Origin: an uncultured Eubacteriales bacterium
GTDB lineage: Bacteria; Bacillota; Clostridia; Oscillospirales; CAG-272
DNA: 14,369 nt
Reading direction: 5' to 3'
Assembly: GCA_900555785.1 (NCBI GenBank)
Contig: USMO01000016.1
Span: 1-14,369, forward strand
In this document: positions 6,364 to 12,948 of the stretch, in pieces
Numbering within the stretch: the stretch's first letter is position 1
Layout of the letters: the number at the start of each line of letters is the position of its first letter
Program-made: the position numbers and the translations under genes
The notes under the pieces: model-generated
Told to the model about the DNA's origin: nothing
Seen by the model: only the letters and a program-made list of their open reading frames with translations
Databases searched by the model: none

Positions 6364-7704
6364 ATGTCAGATATTGTGAAACAACTTTTGCTGCAGTTGG
6401 TTTTGATTCTGTTGAATGCATTTTTTGCCGCAACGGAGATTGCCGTAATTTCGCTGAACGAAAAGAAAGTCCAGGCCCAGGCAGAAGGCGGGGACAAGCG
6501 CGCAAAGAAAATGCTGAAGATTCTCAGGGAACCGACGCAGTTTTTATCTACCATTCAGATCGGCATTACGCTTGCCGGGTTTCTGGGGTCTGCCTTTGCG
6601 GCAGACAATTTTGCCGAGCGGCTGTCAGGCAGTCTGATTCATCTGTTCGGTGCATCGCCTGAGCACCAGGGCATCATCCGCACGGTGTCGGTTATTTTGA
6701 TTACCCTGATTCTGTCCTATTTCACCCTGATTTTGGGTGAGCTGGTTCCTAAGCGGATTGCCATGCGCCACAAGGAGAAACTGGCGGGCGCTGTCTGCGG
6801 GGTCATTACCGTTCTGTCAAAGGTCCTCAAGCCGATTATTTGGCTTTTGACCGTTTCAACCAACGGTGTTTTGCGCCTGTTCGGAATCGACCCGAAGGAA
6901 AAGGAAGAGGCGGTCTCAGAGGAAGACATTGTGATGATGCTGGATGCGGGCGGCGACGGTGGAACGCTCCGGCAGGATGACATTCGGTACATCAAGAACG
7001 TGTTCCGGCTGGAGCACCGGTCTGCGGTGGATATAATGACGCCACGCGGCGCGATGGTTGCGGTCCCGGCAGAGATCGGTGACGCGGAACTGACCGAGAT
7101 TATCAAGCGAGAGGGCTATTCCCGGATTCCGGTTTACGGGCAGGACCCCGATCATATCATCGGGATTCTGCATACAAGTGAGTATCTGTTACACCGCGGA
7201 ATGTCCGGTTTTTCCCTGTCCGAGATTCTGCATGACGCAGAATTTGTGCCGGAAACGGTTCCGCTGGATACGCTGTTCCGGAATATGCAGAGCGAGCATA
7301 ACCACATGGCAATTGTGGTCAACGAATTTGGCATGACCTTGGGCCTTGTGACCATGGAGGACGTGCTGGAGGAATTGGTTGGCGAGATTTGGGACGAACA
7401 GGATGTTGCGGTTGACGAAGCGGAAATCCGTAAGGTTGGCGATGGCTGTTACCGCGTGAAGACCGGCATGTCTCTGGATGATTTTCTTGACTATTTTGGC
7501 ATTGGCCGAAACGATGATTTTGAATCGTCAACCGTCAACGGCTGGCTGAGTGAAATGTTGGGGCACATCCCGCAGGAAGGGGAATGCACGACCTACGAGC
7601 GGCTTTCCGTTCTTGTAATTCAAGCGGATGACCTGATGACGCAGGAAGTCGAGATTCGGGTTGATACCAAACCGGAGCAAGCGGCTTCGGATACGGAAGA
7701 ATAA
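6364..7704 (+). CDS. CNNM/CorC-type hemolysin-family membrane protein (DUF21, CBS pair, CorC_HlyC)
   Basis: 446-aa integral membrane protein of the family containing B. subtilis MpfA/YhdP and cyanobacterial-to-human CNNM. Characterised members are linked to Mg2+ (or Co2+) efflux; the old name is hemolysin C. Domain order is complete. The DUF21 membrane domain covers about residues 1-180, with conserved NAFFAATEIAVISL (18-31) and GELVPKRIA (125-133). A CBS pair covers about 218-345, with DIMTPR, YSRIPVY and the GLVTMEDVLEELVGEI motif. The CorC_HlyC domain covers about 355-435. AAGGAG (6351-6356) is 7 nt from the ATG. It has its own perfect promoter and a long leader. A GNAT remnant starts 9 nt after its stop and was probably co-transcribed. 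Substrate identity is inferred from the family only. Confidence 0.95.
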   Translation: MSDIVKQLLLQLVLILLNAFFAATEIAVISLNEKKVQAQAEGGDKRAKKMLKILREPTQFLSTIQIGITLAGFLGSAFAADNFAERLSGSLIHLFGASPEHQGIIRTVSVILITLILSYFTLILGELVPKRIAMRHKEKLAGAVCGVITVLSKVLKPIIWLLTVSTNGVLRLFGIDPKEKEEAVSEEDIVMMLDAGGDGGTLRQDDIRYIKNVFRLEHRSAVDIMTPRGAMVAVPAEIGDAELTEIIKREGYSRIPVYGQDPDHIIGILHTSEYLLHRGMSGFSLSEILHDAEFVPETVPLDTLFRNMQSEHNHMAIVVNEFGMTLGLVTMEDVLEELVGEIWDEQDVAVDEAEIRKVGDGCYRVKTGMSLDDFLDYFGIGRNDDFESSTVNGWLSEMLGHIPQEGECTTYERLSVLVIQADDLMTQEVEIRVDTKPEQAASDTEE

Positions 7705-7713
7705 GGCACAGAT

Positions 7714-7907
7714 ATGGAAATCAGCCCCATTTGGCAGGAGGACTATGCTTCCTGCCTTGCCATTTACAATCGGTACAGCGAACGGTTTGCGTATTGATAC
7801 ACGGCAGATTTGTCGATCTGTCTGGATGCCGGGGTGACGTGCTGAAGCAGGTCGGCTTCAAGCACGGAAAGTGGCTGGATGGGGCACTTTATCAGAAGGA
7901 ACTTTGA
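7714..7907 (+). pseudogene. Remnant of a phosphinothricin-type GNAT N-acetyltransferase
   Basis: Two pieces of a GNAT enzyme remain in different frames. The N-terminal piece (7714-7794) reads MEISPIWQEDYASCLAIYNR and then hits TGA at 7795. Its AIYN pattern is typical of the first helix of PAT/bar-like acetyltransferases. The C-terminal piece (about 7824-7907) contains VLKQVGFKHGKWLDGALYQK, matching the conserved VGFKxGxWLD ending of that family. About 110-120 codons of the middle, including the acetyl-CoA-binding loop, are gone and the halves are shifted by two frames. It follows the CorC-like gene by 9 bp. It should make no functional enzyme. Confidence 0.7.
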
Positions 7908-7957
7908 AGAAAAGCCGCTTTTTTGCAAAAAAATCCGGAAAACCTTCAAAAAAAGGC

Positions 7958-7986
7958 TTGACAGCGGACAAAAAATCGTGTATAAT
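7958..7986 (+). promoter_or_regulatory. Perfect-consensus sigma-A promoter of rpsU
   Basis: TTGACA (7958-7963), a 17-bp spacer and TATAAT (7981-7986). This strength fits a ribosomal protein gene. The expected start is near 7993, leaving a leader of about 62 nt. Confidence 0.9.
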
Positions 7987-8054
7987 TATAGTAGGTAATT
8001 TTTGACCGGTTCCGGACAGAAGTTATTGTTTCATCGGCGGAGGGAGGGATAAAC

Positions 8055-8231
8055 ATGGCAGAAATCAGAGTCAAGGAAGGCGAGTCTCTTGACAGCGCTC
8101 TTCGTCGCTTTAAGCGTGCAACCGCTCGTTCCGGCGTCCTCACCGAGCTTCGCAAGAGAGAGCACTACGAGAAGCCCAGCGTGAAGCGCAAGAAGAAGTC
8201 TGAAGCAGCCAGAAAGCGCAAGTACAAATAA
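8055..8231 (+). CDS. rpsU: 30S ribosomal protein S21
   Basis: 58-aa basic protein of the small ribosomal subunit, located near the 3' end of 16S rRNA where it helps initiation. The sequence begins MAEIRVKEGESLDSALRRFK and ends with a very lysine/arginine-rich tail (KRKKKSEAARKRKYK), exactly as in Firmicutes S21. The GGAGGGAGGG ribosome site (8038-8049) lies just upstream of the ATG. It is monocistronic, with its own consensus promoter and a strong terminator 15 nt after the stop. In many Clostridia rpsU is followed by yqeY; that gene is absent here, so the chromosome is probably interrupted or rearranged right after the terminator. Confidence 0.97.
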   Translation: MAEIRVKEGESLDSALRRFKRATARSGVLTELRKREHYEKPSVKRKKKSEAARKRKYK

Positions 8232-8245
8232 TTTTGTATGCGCAG

Positions 8246-8281
8246 AAAAACACCTATCAGGGATTCTGATGGGTGTTTTTT
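8246..8281 (+). terminator. Rho-independent terminator of rpsU
   Basis: AAACACCTATCAG pairs with CTGATGGGTGTTT over 13 bp (one G-T pair) around a 5-nt loop GGATT, with a T-run at 8276-8281. A strong textbook terminator. Confidence 0.92.
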
Positions 8282-8415
8282 GGCTCTTTGTCAATAGTTG
8301 GGGTAGAAAAAATCTGACAAAATAGTAGCGGCAGTCGCAATCTTCTTTTTTATAAATGTAACCGATGACGAACCTCCTTTCAGGTAGACACAAATATTTA
8401 ACATATAAAAATACG

Positions 8416-8475
8416 AAAAAAAGGCAGAAGGTGCTGCAAAAAGCTTTCGCTACGCGAAAGGCCGCACTTTCTGCC
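8416..8475 (-). terminator. Strong minus-strand terminator without an intact gene
   Basis: The outer stem pairs GGCAGAAGGTGC (8423-8434) with GCACTTTCTGCC (8464-8475). A nested inner stem pairs CTTTCGC (8444-8450) with GCGAAAG (8454-8460). On the minus strand the stem is followed by seven T (8416-8422), so it would stop transcription running leftward. No complete minus-strand gene remains to use it. Confidence 0.65.
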
Positions 8476-8488
8476 CTTACAAATGGGA

Positions 8489-8560
8489 CTATTCTGCCGT
8501 GTCGGTGTCTTCAGTTGCAGTGTAGGTTCCTTCAGCCACTGGCTTATTTCTTTGAAGTAA
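8489..8560 (-). pseudogene. Possible 3' tail of a lost minus-strand gene
   Basis: One minus-strand frame ends NKPVAEGTYTATEDTDTAE followed by a stop at 8489-8491, only 13 nt before the strong minus-strand terminator, the spacing expected for a real gene end. The Thr/Glu/Asp-rich tail is compatible with the end of an exported protein. The frame is closed or shifted upstream, where another frame ends NTEPELTSKK. It could be chance; the terminator is the main support. Confidence 0.3.
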
Positions 8561-8625
8561 GTTCGGGTTCGGTATTGTCAATAGTTTTTCTATACTTAAA
8601 AGCTCTATTAAAGTAATATTTTCTC

Positions 8626-8656
8626 TTGACATTGACGCTGCGTCAAGTGATATAAT
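8626..8656 (+). promoter_or_regulatory. MerR-type promoter with 19-bp spacer and internal dyad
   Basis: TTGACA (8626-8631) and TATAAT (8651-8656) are separated by 19 bp instead of 17. The spacer region contains the perfect dyad TTGACGC-T-GCGTCAA (8632-8646). This overlong spacer with a centred palindrome is the hallmark of promoters activated by MerR-family regulators, which untwist the DNA. No MerR gene is recognisable. Downstream, after GGGGGTGAGGG, an ATG at 8673 opens only a 34-codon frame (to 8777) that I cannot match to anything. Confidence 0.55.
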
Positions 8657-8799
8657 ATGAGGGGGTGAGGGTATGTATCAAAAATCTCTATACGATATTA
8701 TTGGACAAAAAACAAGATGCTTTTGCTTGAAATCGAACCAAAAAGTTTTTGTGAAACAAAAAAAGTCATCGTTTTAATGATTTTCAGGATCAAAAAAGC

Positions 8800-8958
8800 A
8801 GTAGCCCGGAGCGGACCTTCCACAGTGGTAATCGCGTCTTCCTTGTGAAAGACAACGCACTTGAAAAAGGCGACGTCGGCATCTTCGTTATTATCGGCGA
8901 TGCCTACATCAAAGAGTTGGGCAATAAGCGCCTGATCTCGCACAACAAGCATATAAAC
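8800..8958 (+). pseudogene. Degenerate C-terminal half of an S24/LexA-type phage or element repressor
   Basis: The frame reads FHSGNRVFLVKDNALEKGDV and later GDAYIKELGNKRLISHN. This is the order of an S24 peptidase domain: DG-type turn, strand, ExGDVGIF, then the catalytic-lysine strand YIKxLG and RLISHN. The lysine of YIKEL is kept. The catalytic serine segment (normally GxSMEPTF) is scrambled to SSPERTF, and the N-terminal HTH domain and C-terminal end are missing. Such proteins are self-cleaving repressors of phages and integrative elements. It cannot be functional as read and marks an older element insertion. Confidence 0.7.
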
Positions 8959-9064
8959 CGATTCTGTCTCCAATTGCTTTATGCGAGCATCCTTCCAAGT
9001 CAACTTTTAGCGCAGAGCATCAACCTTATCTTTGGAACCTTTGCGTGTTTTGTGCAAAAAGCTC

Positions 9065-9093
9065 TTGACATTATTCCAAGTTGAGAATATAAT
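9065..9093 (+). promoter_or_regulatory. Consensus sigma-A promoter of the small HTH gene
   Basis: TTGACA (9065-9070), a 17-bp spacer and TATAAT (9088-9093). The start is expected near 9100, very close to the ribosome site, giving a leader of only about 18 nt. Confidence 0.85.
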
Positions 9094-9117
9094 ATAGTCA
9101 GAGAGGAGATGTAAACG

Positions 9118-9336
9118 ATGTACGGCATAAAATACATTTCAGCTATTGAAGCGGCGGAACGCTGGCACCTTTCAAGACGCCGTGTGGTTGCTCTTTGCGG
9201 AGACGGTCGCATAACCGGAGCGCAAAAAGCCGGGGCATATTGGATAATCCCCGAAAATGCAAAGAAACTGTCAGACGCCCGTGTTAAAACCGGTAAATAT
9301 ATCGGAACCCACGCGGCGGAAAAGGAATCAAACTGA
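9118..9336 (+). CDS. Small helix-turn-helix DNA-binding protein (excisionase/HTH_17-like)
   Basis: 72-aa protein built almost entirely of a winged HTH like those of the excisionase/MerR-type HTH_17 group. ISAIEAAERWHLSRRRVVAL forms the two helices, followed by CGDGRITGAQKAGAYWIIP, the typical small wing that ends in a WxIP strand. Proteins of this type act as excisionases or small regulators and are common in clostridial mobile elements. AGAGGAG (9102-9108) lies 9 nt before the ATG, and a consensus promoter is close upstream. The tail (KTGKYIGTHAAEKESN) is polar and probably disordered. The target site and exact role are unknown. Confidence 0.82.
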   Translation: MYGIKYISAIEAAERWHLSRRRVVALCGDGRITGAQKAGAYWIIPENAKKLSDARVKTGKYIGTHAAEKESN

Positions 9337-9381
9337 AACAGAAAAGCTTTCATACACAGACCCGTAGGCGAAACAGCACAG

Positions 9382-9429
9382 GCAAAGCCCACGAGCCACG
9401 CATGATATAATACAAGGCATCGGCTTTGC
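9382..9429 (+). promoter_or_regulatory. Extended -10 promoter enclosed by an inverted repeat
   Basis: TGATATAAT (9403-9411) is a consensus extended -10 element, lacking a good -35 box, about 60 nt before the kinase-like gene. It is enclosed by the exact 8-bp inverted repeat GCAAAGCC (9382-9389) and GGCTTTGC (9422-9429). The flanking arms could bind a regulator, for example the adjacent HTH protein, but this is inference. Confidence 0.45.
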
Positions 9430-9473
9430 GCTGCAGGGTCGATACCTTGCGGCATTTTTACAGGAGGCATATC

Positions 9474-10093
9474 ATGAAAAGAAGAATCATCACAATAGGG
9501 CGCGAATTCGGAAGCGGCGGTCGTGAACTCGGGCGCAGACTTTCCGAAAAATTGCAACTTGCATATTACGACCGAGAAATCGTCACCGAGCTTGCCAACC
9601 GTACTTCTCTTTCGGAAGAGTATGTTGAACGCATAACATCAGATCGGCCCTTTGCTTCATATCCGATACATATCGGGACGAGCTTCTATGCCCTGCCGGA
9701 TTATGCTTTGGACCGTTGCTTCAGCGTATATGCAGAGCAGCACCGATTGCTTGAAGATCTTTCCATGAAATCGGATTGTATTATCGTCGGGCGATGCGCC
9801 GACTATATTCTCCGGGAAAAAATCCGTTCCGTATATTTGTGTATGCGGACATGGAAAGCAAGCTGCAGCGTTGCCGCGAACGCAGTCCGGCGGATGAAAA
9901 TCTGTCCGACTCAAAGATGAAAAGAAACATTCGCTCTATCGACAAGGGTCGCGCGCGATACTACAATTATTTCAGTCAACAGAAATGGGGCGCACGGGAT
10001 AATTGCGATCTGCTTATCAACACATCGGGCAAAGATATTAAACAAATTTCCGAAGCGGTTGCCGAATATCTGAAAAAATATCTGTTTGACTGA
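9474..10093 (+). pseudogene. Cytidylate-kinase-like protein interrupted by a one-base frameshift
   Basis: Member of the cytidylate-kinase-like (Cytidylate_kin2) P-loop family common in Clostridia; the exact substrate of the family is not firmly known. The ATG at 9474 follows AGGAGG (9462-9467) by 6 nt. Frame one carries the P-loop GREFGSGGRELGRRL (residues 9-23), YYDREIV and IIVGRCADYILREK. It then derails to RSVYLC and stops at 9920. The other frame takes over precisely with NPFRIFVYADMESKLQRCRE and runs through DKGRARYYNYFSQQKWG to the stop at 10093. The change falls in the A6 run at 9817-9822; with seven A the protein is a normal length of about 206 aa. It is a true mutation, a sequencing error, or slippage at the A-run. 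Both halves are otherwise well preserved, suggesting a recent event. Confidence 0.85.
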
Positions 10094-10266
10094 CAGGCTG
10101 CAAGGACTCAGAGTCTGAAATAAAGCAGAGCAGATAAGACTCGGGAGTTATGCAGGGGCGCAGATATATACTGTTCTGCCGTCATACGGAGTTGTTCTGC
10201 GCAATCGCACCATCTGACTCTAACGGCAGAGCCTTAAAAGTTAATCAAACCAAGGAGGAAAATAAG

Positions 10267-11694
10267 ATGAAAAAGAAAATTGCAGTAGCCTTTCTTGCAA
10301 GCTTGCTTTTGAATCTCTTGCTTGCAGTGCCGATACATGCCAACTCCGCTCAGCGTTACTGGAGCGGAACAGACAGCACCGGCGCACTTGTGAAAGATAA
10401 GAACTGTCCGCTTGTGGTGGATAAGGAGCTTCTGATCTTTGATGTGCAGGGGTTCCCGAAGAATTACTACAACAGTATCGAAGAATTCCTCGCCTATACA
10501 GGAAAGGTCACGGCTGAGTACGCCTTCCGCAACCCCGCCGACTATACGGTGACTGCCACGCTTGTCTTTCCGTTCGGTAACCTGCCTCATTACGGGGAAT
10601 ATATCTACGATTCCCCGACCGATAAGTATATCGCCGTTTCGGATACCGAAAAGTACGGTGTTAAGGTCAACGGCGAGCCGATTGATGTCGCCGTACGTCA
10701 TACACTCAAGGCTCGTGGCACACCATTCTCTTTGGACGAGGATATGCCGAAGCTGACAGACGGATATATCGCAGACAGCTTTTTCCGTCCCGATCTCCCT
10801 GTATGGGTACAGCAATATTCCGTTGAAGGCATCGGTGCCGAAAACCAAGCCGCAGCCGCCGCTTTTGTTCTGCGTGAGGATTCTTCAAAAACACGGGTGC
10901 TGTGGGCGGAAAAGAACGGTATTGCCACGCTGAAAGACGGTATCCGAATATCCGGCTGGACAAAAACCGGAGACACACTTACCGTATATATTTTCGGTGA
11001 ACCTCCGAAAGACGGTATCACATGGTCACTTTATGAAAACGGCGCGTGTAAAAAGAAAATTGACGGCAATATTACATTGAAATATTCGGAACAGATGACC
11101 TTTCGGGATTTTGCTTTCAGGGAATACGACAACAGCTCCGGCATATCGGAGAGTGATTGGTATAATGCGCAGGTTGCATTTATGAATGACGGTTCGAAGG
11201 ATTGGATGTACGGTGGAATTTCCACCGAAAAATCCTCCTTTTCACTGATGCGGTGGTACGAGTATACCCTGACACTGGAACCGGGACAGACTTTGACAAA
11301 CACGGTAACAGCCCCGCTGTATCCGGCCATTGATGCGGGCTACACGCCGAGTATTTATACTTACACCTATCTGCTCTCTCCTGCAAAGACATGGGCGCAG
11401 TTCGGAGAGCTGAAAATCGTGGTAAACACACCATATTACATGACCGAAAACAATCAAGACAGCTTTTCTAAGACGGAAAAGGGCTATGAGCTGACCCTGC
11501 CGGGTCTGCCGAAAAAAGAGCTGACCTTCACCTTGTCGGAATCAGAGCATCCCCGACCTCCAAAGTTATCGCTTCCGTTCCATCCGGTCTTCCTGTTTGC
11601 AGGCTTTGCCGGCTTTGTGCTGATCGGCGGAGGTGTGATTGCCGTTGTGCTGATTATGAAAAGAAAAAAGAGCCGTGGGAAAGAGCAGTCCTGA
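10267..11694 (+). CDS. Exported, C-terminally membrane-anchored protein of unknown function
   Basis: 475-aa protein with a clear signal peptide (MKKKIAVAFLASLLLNLLLA, likely cleaved after PIHA at residue 25). A large extracytoplasmic region follows, then a C-terminal membrane helix (about 441-463) and a basic tail MKRKKSRGKEQS. It would be a type I protein facing outside. No LPxTG motif is seen. The segment YAFRNPADYTVTATLVFPF (about 85-103) looks like the beta-sandwich start of DUF4424-like exported proteins, but that is only a resemblance. The ATG at 10267 is chosen because AGGAGG (10253-10258) is 8 nt upstream and the signal peptide starts here; the longer open frame from 10150 lacks a ribosome site. 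It overlaps the next gene by 20 bp. I saw no clear promoter in the 173-bp gap before it. Confidence 0.85.
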   Translation: MKKKIAVAFLASLLLNLLLAVPIHANSAQRYWSGTDSTGALVKDKNCPLVVDKELLIFDVQGFPKNYYNSIEEFLAYTGKVTAEYAFRNPADYTVTATLVFPFGNLPHYGEYIYDSPTDKYIAVSDTEKYGVKVNGEPIDVAVRHTLKARGTPFSLDEDMPKLTDGYIADSFFRPDLPVWVQQYSVEGIGAENQAAAAAFVLREDSSKTRVLWAEKNGIATLKDGIRISGWTKTGDTLTVYIFGEPPKDGITWSLYENGACKKKIDGNITLKYSEQMTFRDFAFREYDNSSGISESDWYNAQVAFMNDGSKDWMYGGISTEKSSFSLMRWYEYTLTLEPGQTLTNTVTAPLYPAIDAGYTPSIYTYTYLLSPAKTWAQFGELKIVVNTPYYMTENNQDSFSKTEKGYELTLPGLPKKELTFTLSESEHPRPPKLSLPFHPVFLFAGFAGFVLIGGGVIAVVLIMKRKKSRGKEQS

Positions 11695-12322
11695 AAAAAG
11701 CGACGCAAGCCCGATTTGTGGCAGAGCTCTGCTTCGTGAGTGTCCGGTGCATTTTCTTCTGACGGCGGCTGCCGGAATAATCGGCGGGCTTCTTGTTGCC
11801 TTCTTTTTTGAATTTCCGTCTGACGGGCTGTGGGCGGCGGCATATTGGAGCACTTCCGTTTGCGGCTTCTGGATATTCACGATCTCGCTTCTTGTGCTGT
11901 GGAGCGAGAAGAGACATGTCGCCTGCATCGGTTCAGGGCTGTATATCCTTTTTATGTTCCTCGTGACGACGGTATATATGTCGCTCCGGCTCTTTTACCG
12001 CGGCGGAACACCGTATGAAACGCTCTTTGATATGGCACTGCACAGCCTTCCCGGCTGGCTGTGGTACAGCATCTCTCCCGCGCTTTTCGGCGCCGGGCTT
12101 GCCGCAGTGTTATGGGGAGGACGAAAAGCCGGAACAGTCGGTACGGTTCTTCGATGCTTGCCGTTTGTCTTTCTCTGCCTTGAGACGGGCTGGCTGTTCT
12201 TTTACATATTCACGCAAAGCACAAGGCTGTTCCCGGCGCTGACCGATCTTTTATGCACCGCAGGATATTTTGTTCTGATTCTGCTTCCGATATGGATGAA
12301 AAGAGGTGACCGAAAATGTTAA
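11675..12322 (+). CDS. Six-helix integral membrane protein of unknown function
   Basis: 215-aa very hydrophobic protein with about six membrane segments, at roughly residues 26-46, 53-77, 86-108, 127-148, 156-179 and 186-208, and short polar loops. The N-terminus is polar and carries CGRALLREC, whose two cysteines are not an obvious metal site. No known transporter or enzyme motif was recognised. The start is GTG at 11675, inside the end of the preceding gene (20-bp overlap), with only a purine-rich run AAAAAAGAG as ribosome site, so translation is probably coupled to the upstream gene. Its stop overlaps the next gene by 7 bp. The tight overlaps argue that the three proteins work together at the membrane. 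Confidence 0.75.
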   Translation: MGKSSPEKSDASPICGRALLRECPVHFLLTAAAGIIGGLLVAFFFEFPSDGLWAAAYWSTSVCGFWIFTISLLVLWSEKRHVACIGSGLYILFMFLVTTVYMSLRLFYRGGTPYETLFDMALHSLPGWLWYSISPALFGAGLAAVLWGGRKAGTVGTVLRCLPFVFLCLETGWLFFYIFTQSTRLFPALTDLLCTAGYFVLILLPIWMKRGDRKC

Positions 12323-12948
12323 AGCGAAAAGTTTCTGCCATATGGATCTTAATTCTTGCCGTGATAACCGCTGCCGCCTGCATTTTTGCGACGGTGATAT
12401 ATATCCGATACGGCAGACAGGCACCGAGCAAGGCTCGTGAGCTCGGGCAGTTTCGCTTTCTGAAAGCCGAAAGCGACTCTGCGGGAGTAAGTTTCGAAGT
12501 GATCAACGTCCGTGAGGTCGGCTCGGATGTTGTTCTGGATTTGCGGTGGGTCAATAATTCCGGAACCCCCCTTGCATACGGCGAAGCATATGAGCTGTAT
12601 CGACTGAAGGACGGAAAGTGGGAGAAAATTGATACGAAGCTCTTTTTCCCCGATATATGCTACTGTATAAACAGCGGATCTGTCGGCAGGATTTCTTATA
12701 CAATACCGGGGCATATCGATATGACAGAAGGAGAGAGATATCGTCTGCAGACCGAATTTCGATTCCAATACGGGGATGAATATTTTGAACCGTTAAAAAA
12801 TCGGTTAGAATTTGAAATAGTGAAAGCTACGGAGTACGTTCCGAAGGAGGCTTACACCTACAGGTCCGAGCATGACTTTGCAACGCTGTATCTTGACCCG
12901 GACAACCATACCTTCTCCCTCAGCCTGTCTGTGCTCAGCTCCTATTGA
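12316..12948 (+). CDS. Membrane-anchored Ig-like-domain protein, truncated by an in-frame TGA
   Basis: 210-aa protein with an N-terminal membrane anchor (about residues 8-31). The Cys in ITAAAC is not in a good lipobox, so an uncleaved anchor is more likely than a lipoprotein. An extracytoplasmic Ig-like domain follows (about 50-165) of the kind seen in clostridial Big_14-type proteins: VSFEVINVREVGSDVVLDLR, then WVNNSGTPLAYGEAYELYR, a conserved GKWEKI turn and GERYRLQTEFRF. A second domain starts with ATLYLDPDNHTFSLSLSVLS but is cut by TGA at 12946-12948. The same frame continues with the expected rest of that domain (next entry), so this is a truncated product. AGAGGTG (12302-12308) lies 7 nt before the ATG, and the start overlaps the previous gene by 7 bp. 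Function is unknown; a binding or envelope-stress role would be guesswork. Confidence 0.8.
   Translation: MLKRKVSAIWILILAVITAAACIFATVIYIRYGRQAPSKARELGQFRFLKAESDSAGVSFEVINVREVGSDVVLDLRWVNNSGTPLAYGEAYELYRLKDGKWEKIDTKLFFPDICYCINSGSVGRISYTIPGHIDMTEGERYRLQTEFRFQYGDEYFEPLKNRLEFEIVKATEYVPKEAYTYRSEHDFATLYLDPDNHTFSLSLSVLSSY

Larger units (their letters stand above)
8282..8625. other. Gene-poor junction downstream of rpsU with IS-end-like sequence
   Basis: No intact gene is present. The stretch starts, directly after the rpsU terminator, with GGCTCTTTGTCAATAGTTGG (8282-8301), which resembles the GGCTCTTTG-type terminal repeats of ISL3-family insertion sequences. No matching inverted end and no transposase were found, so this would be a solo end. 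The rest holds a minus-strand terminator and a possible gene tail, listed separately. The base composition is visibly more AT-rich than in the chromosomal genes to the left. Confidence 0.35.

Noticed and set aside
8289..8586. Direct repeat TTGTCAATAGTT (8289-8299 region and 8575-8586) as target-site or attachment repeats
   Set aside because: Twelve-base matches are expected several times by chance in a window of this size, and the flanks do not match.
8673..8777. 34-codon frame after the MerR-type promoter as a gene
   Set aside because: It follows a plausible ribosome site but is too short and unlike any known protein. It is kept only as a note in the promoter entry.
8698..9003. 101-codon minus-strand frame
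   Set aside because: It is opposite the S24 remnant, which explains the sequence better; no ribosome site or domain was found.
9000..9557. 185-codon minus-strand frame across the HTH gene and the kinase start
   Set aside because: It spans two well-supported plus-strand genes and their promoters, and has no features of its own.
10150..10266. 39-codon N-terminal extension of the exported protein
   Set aside because: The signal peptide and strong ribosome site place the start at 10267; the extension has no ribosome site.
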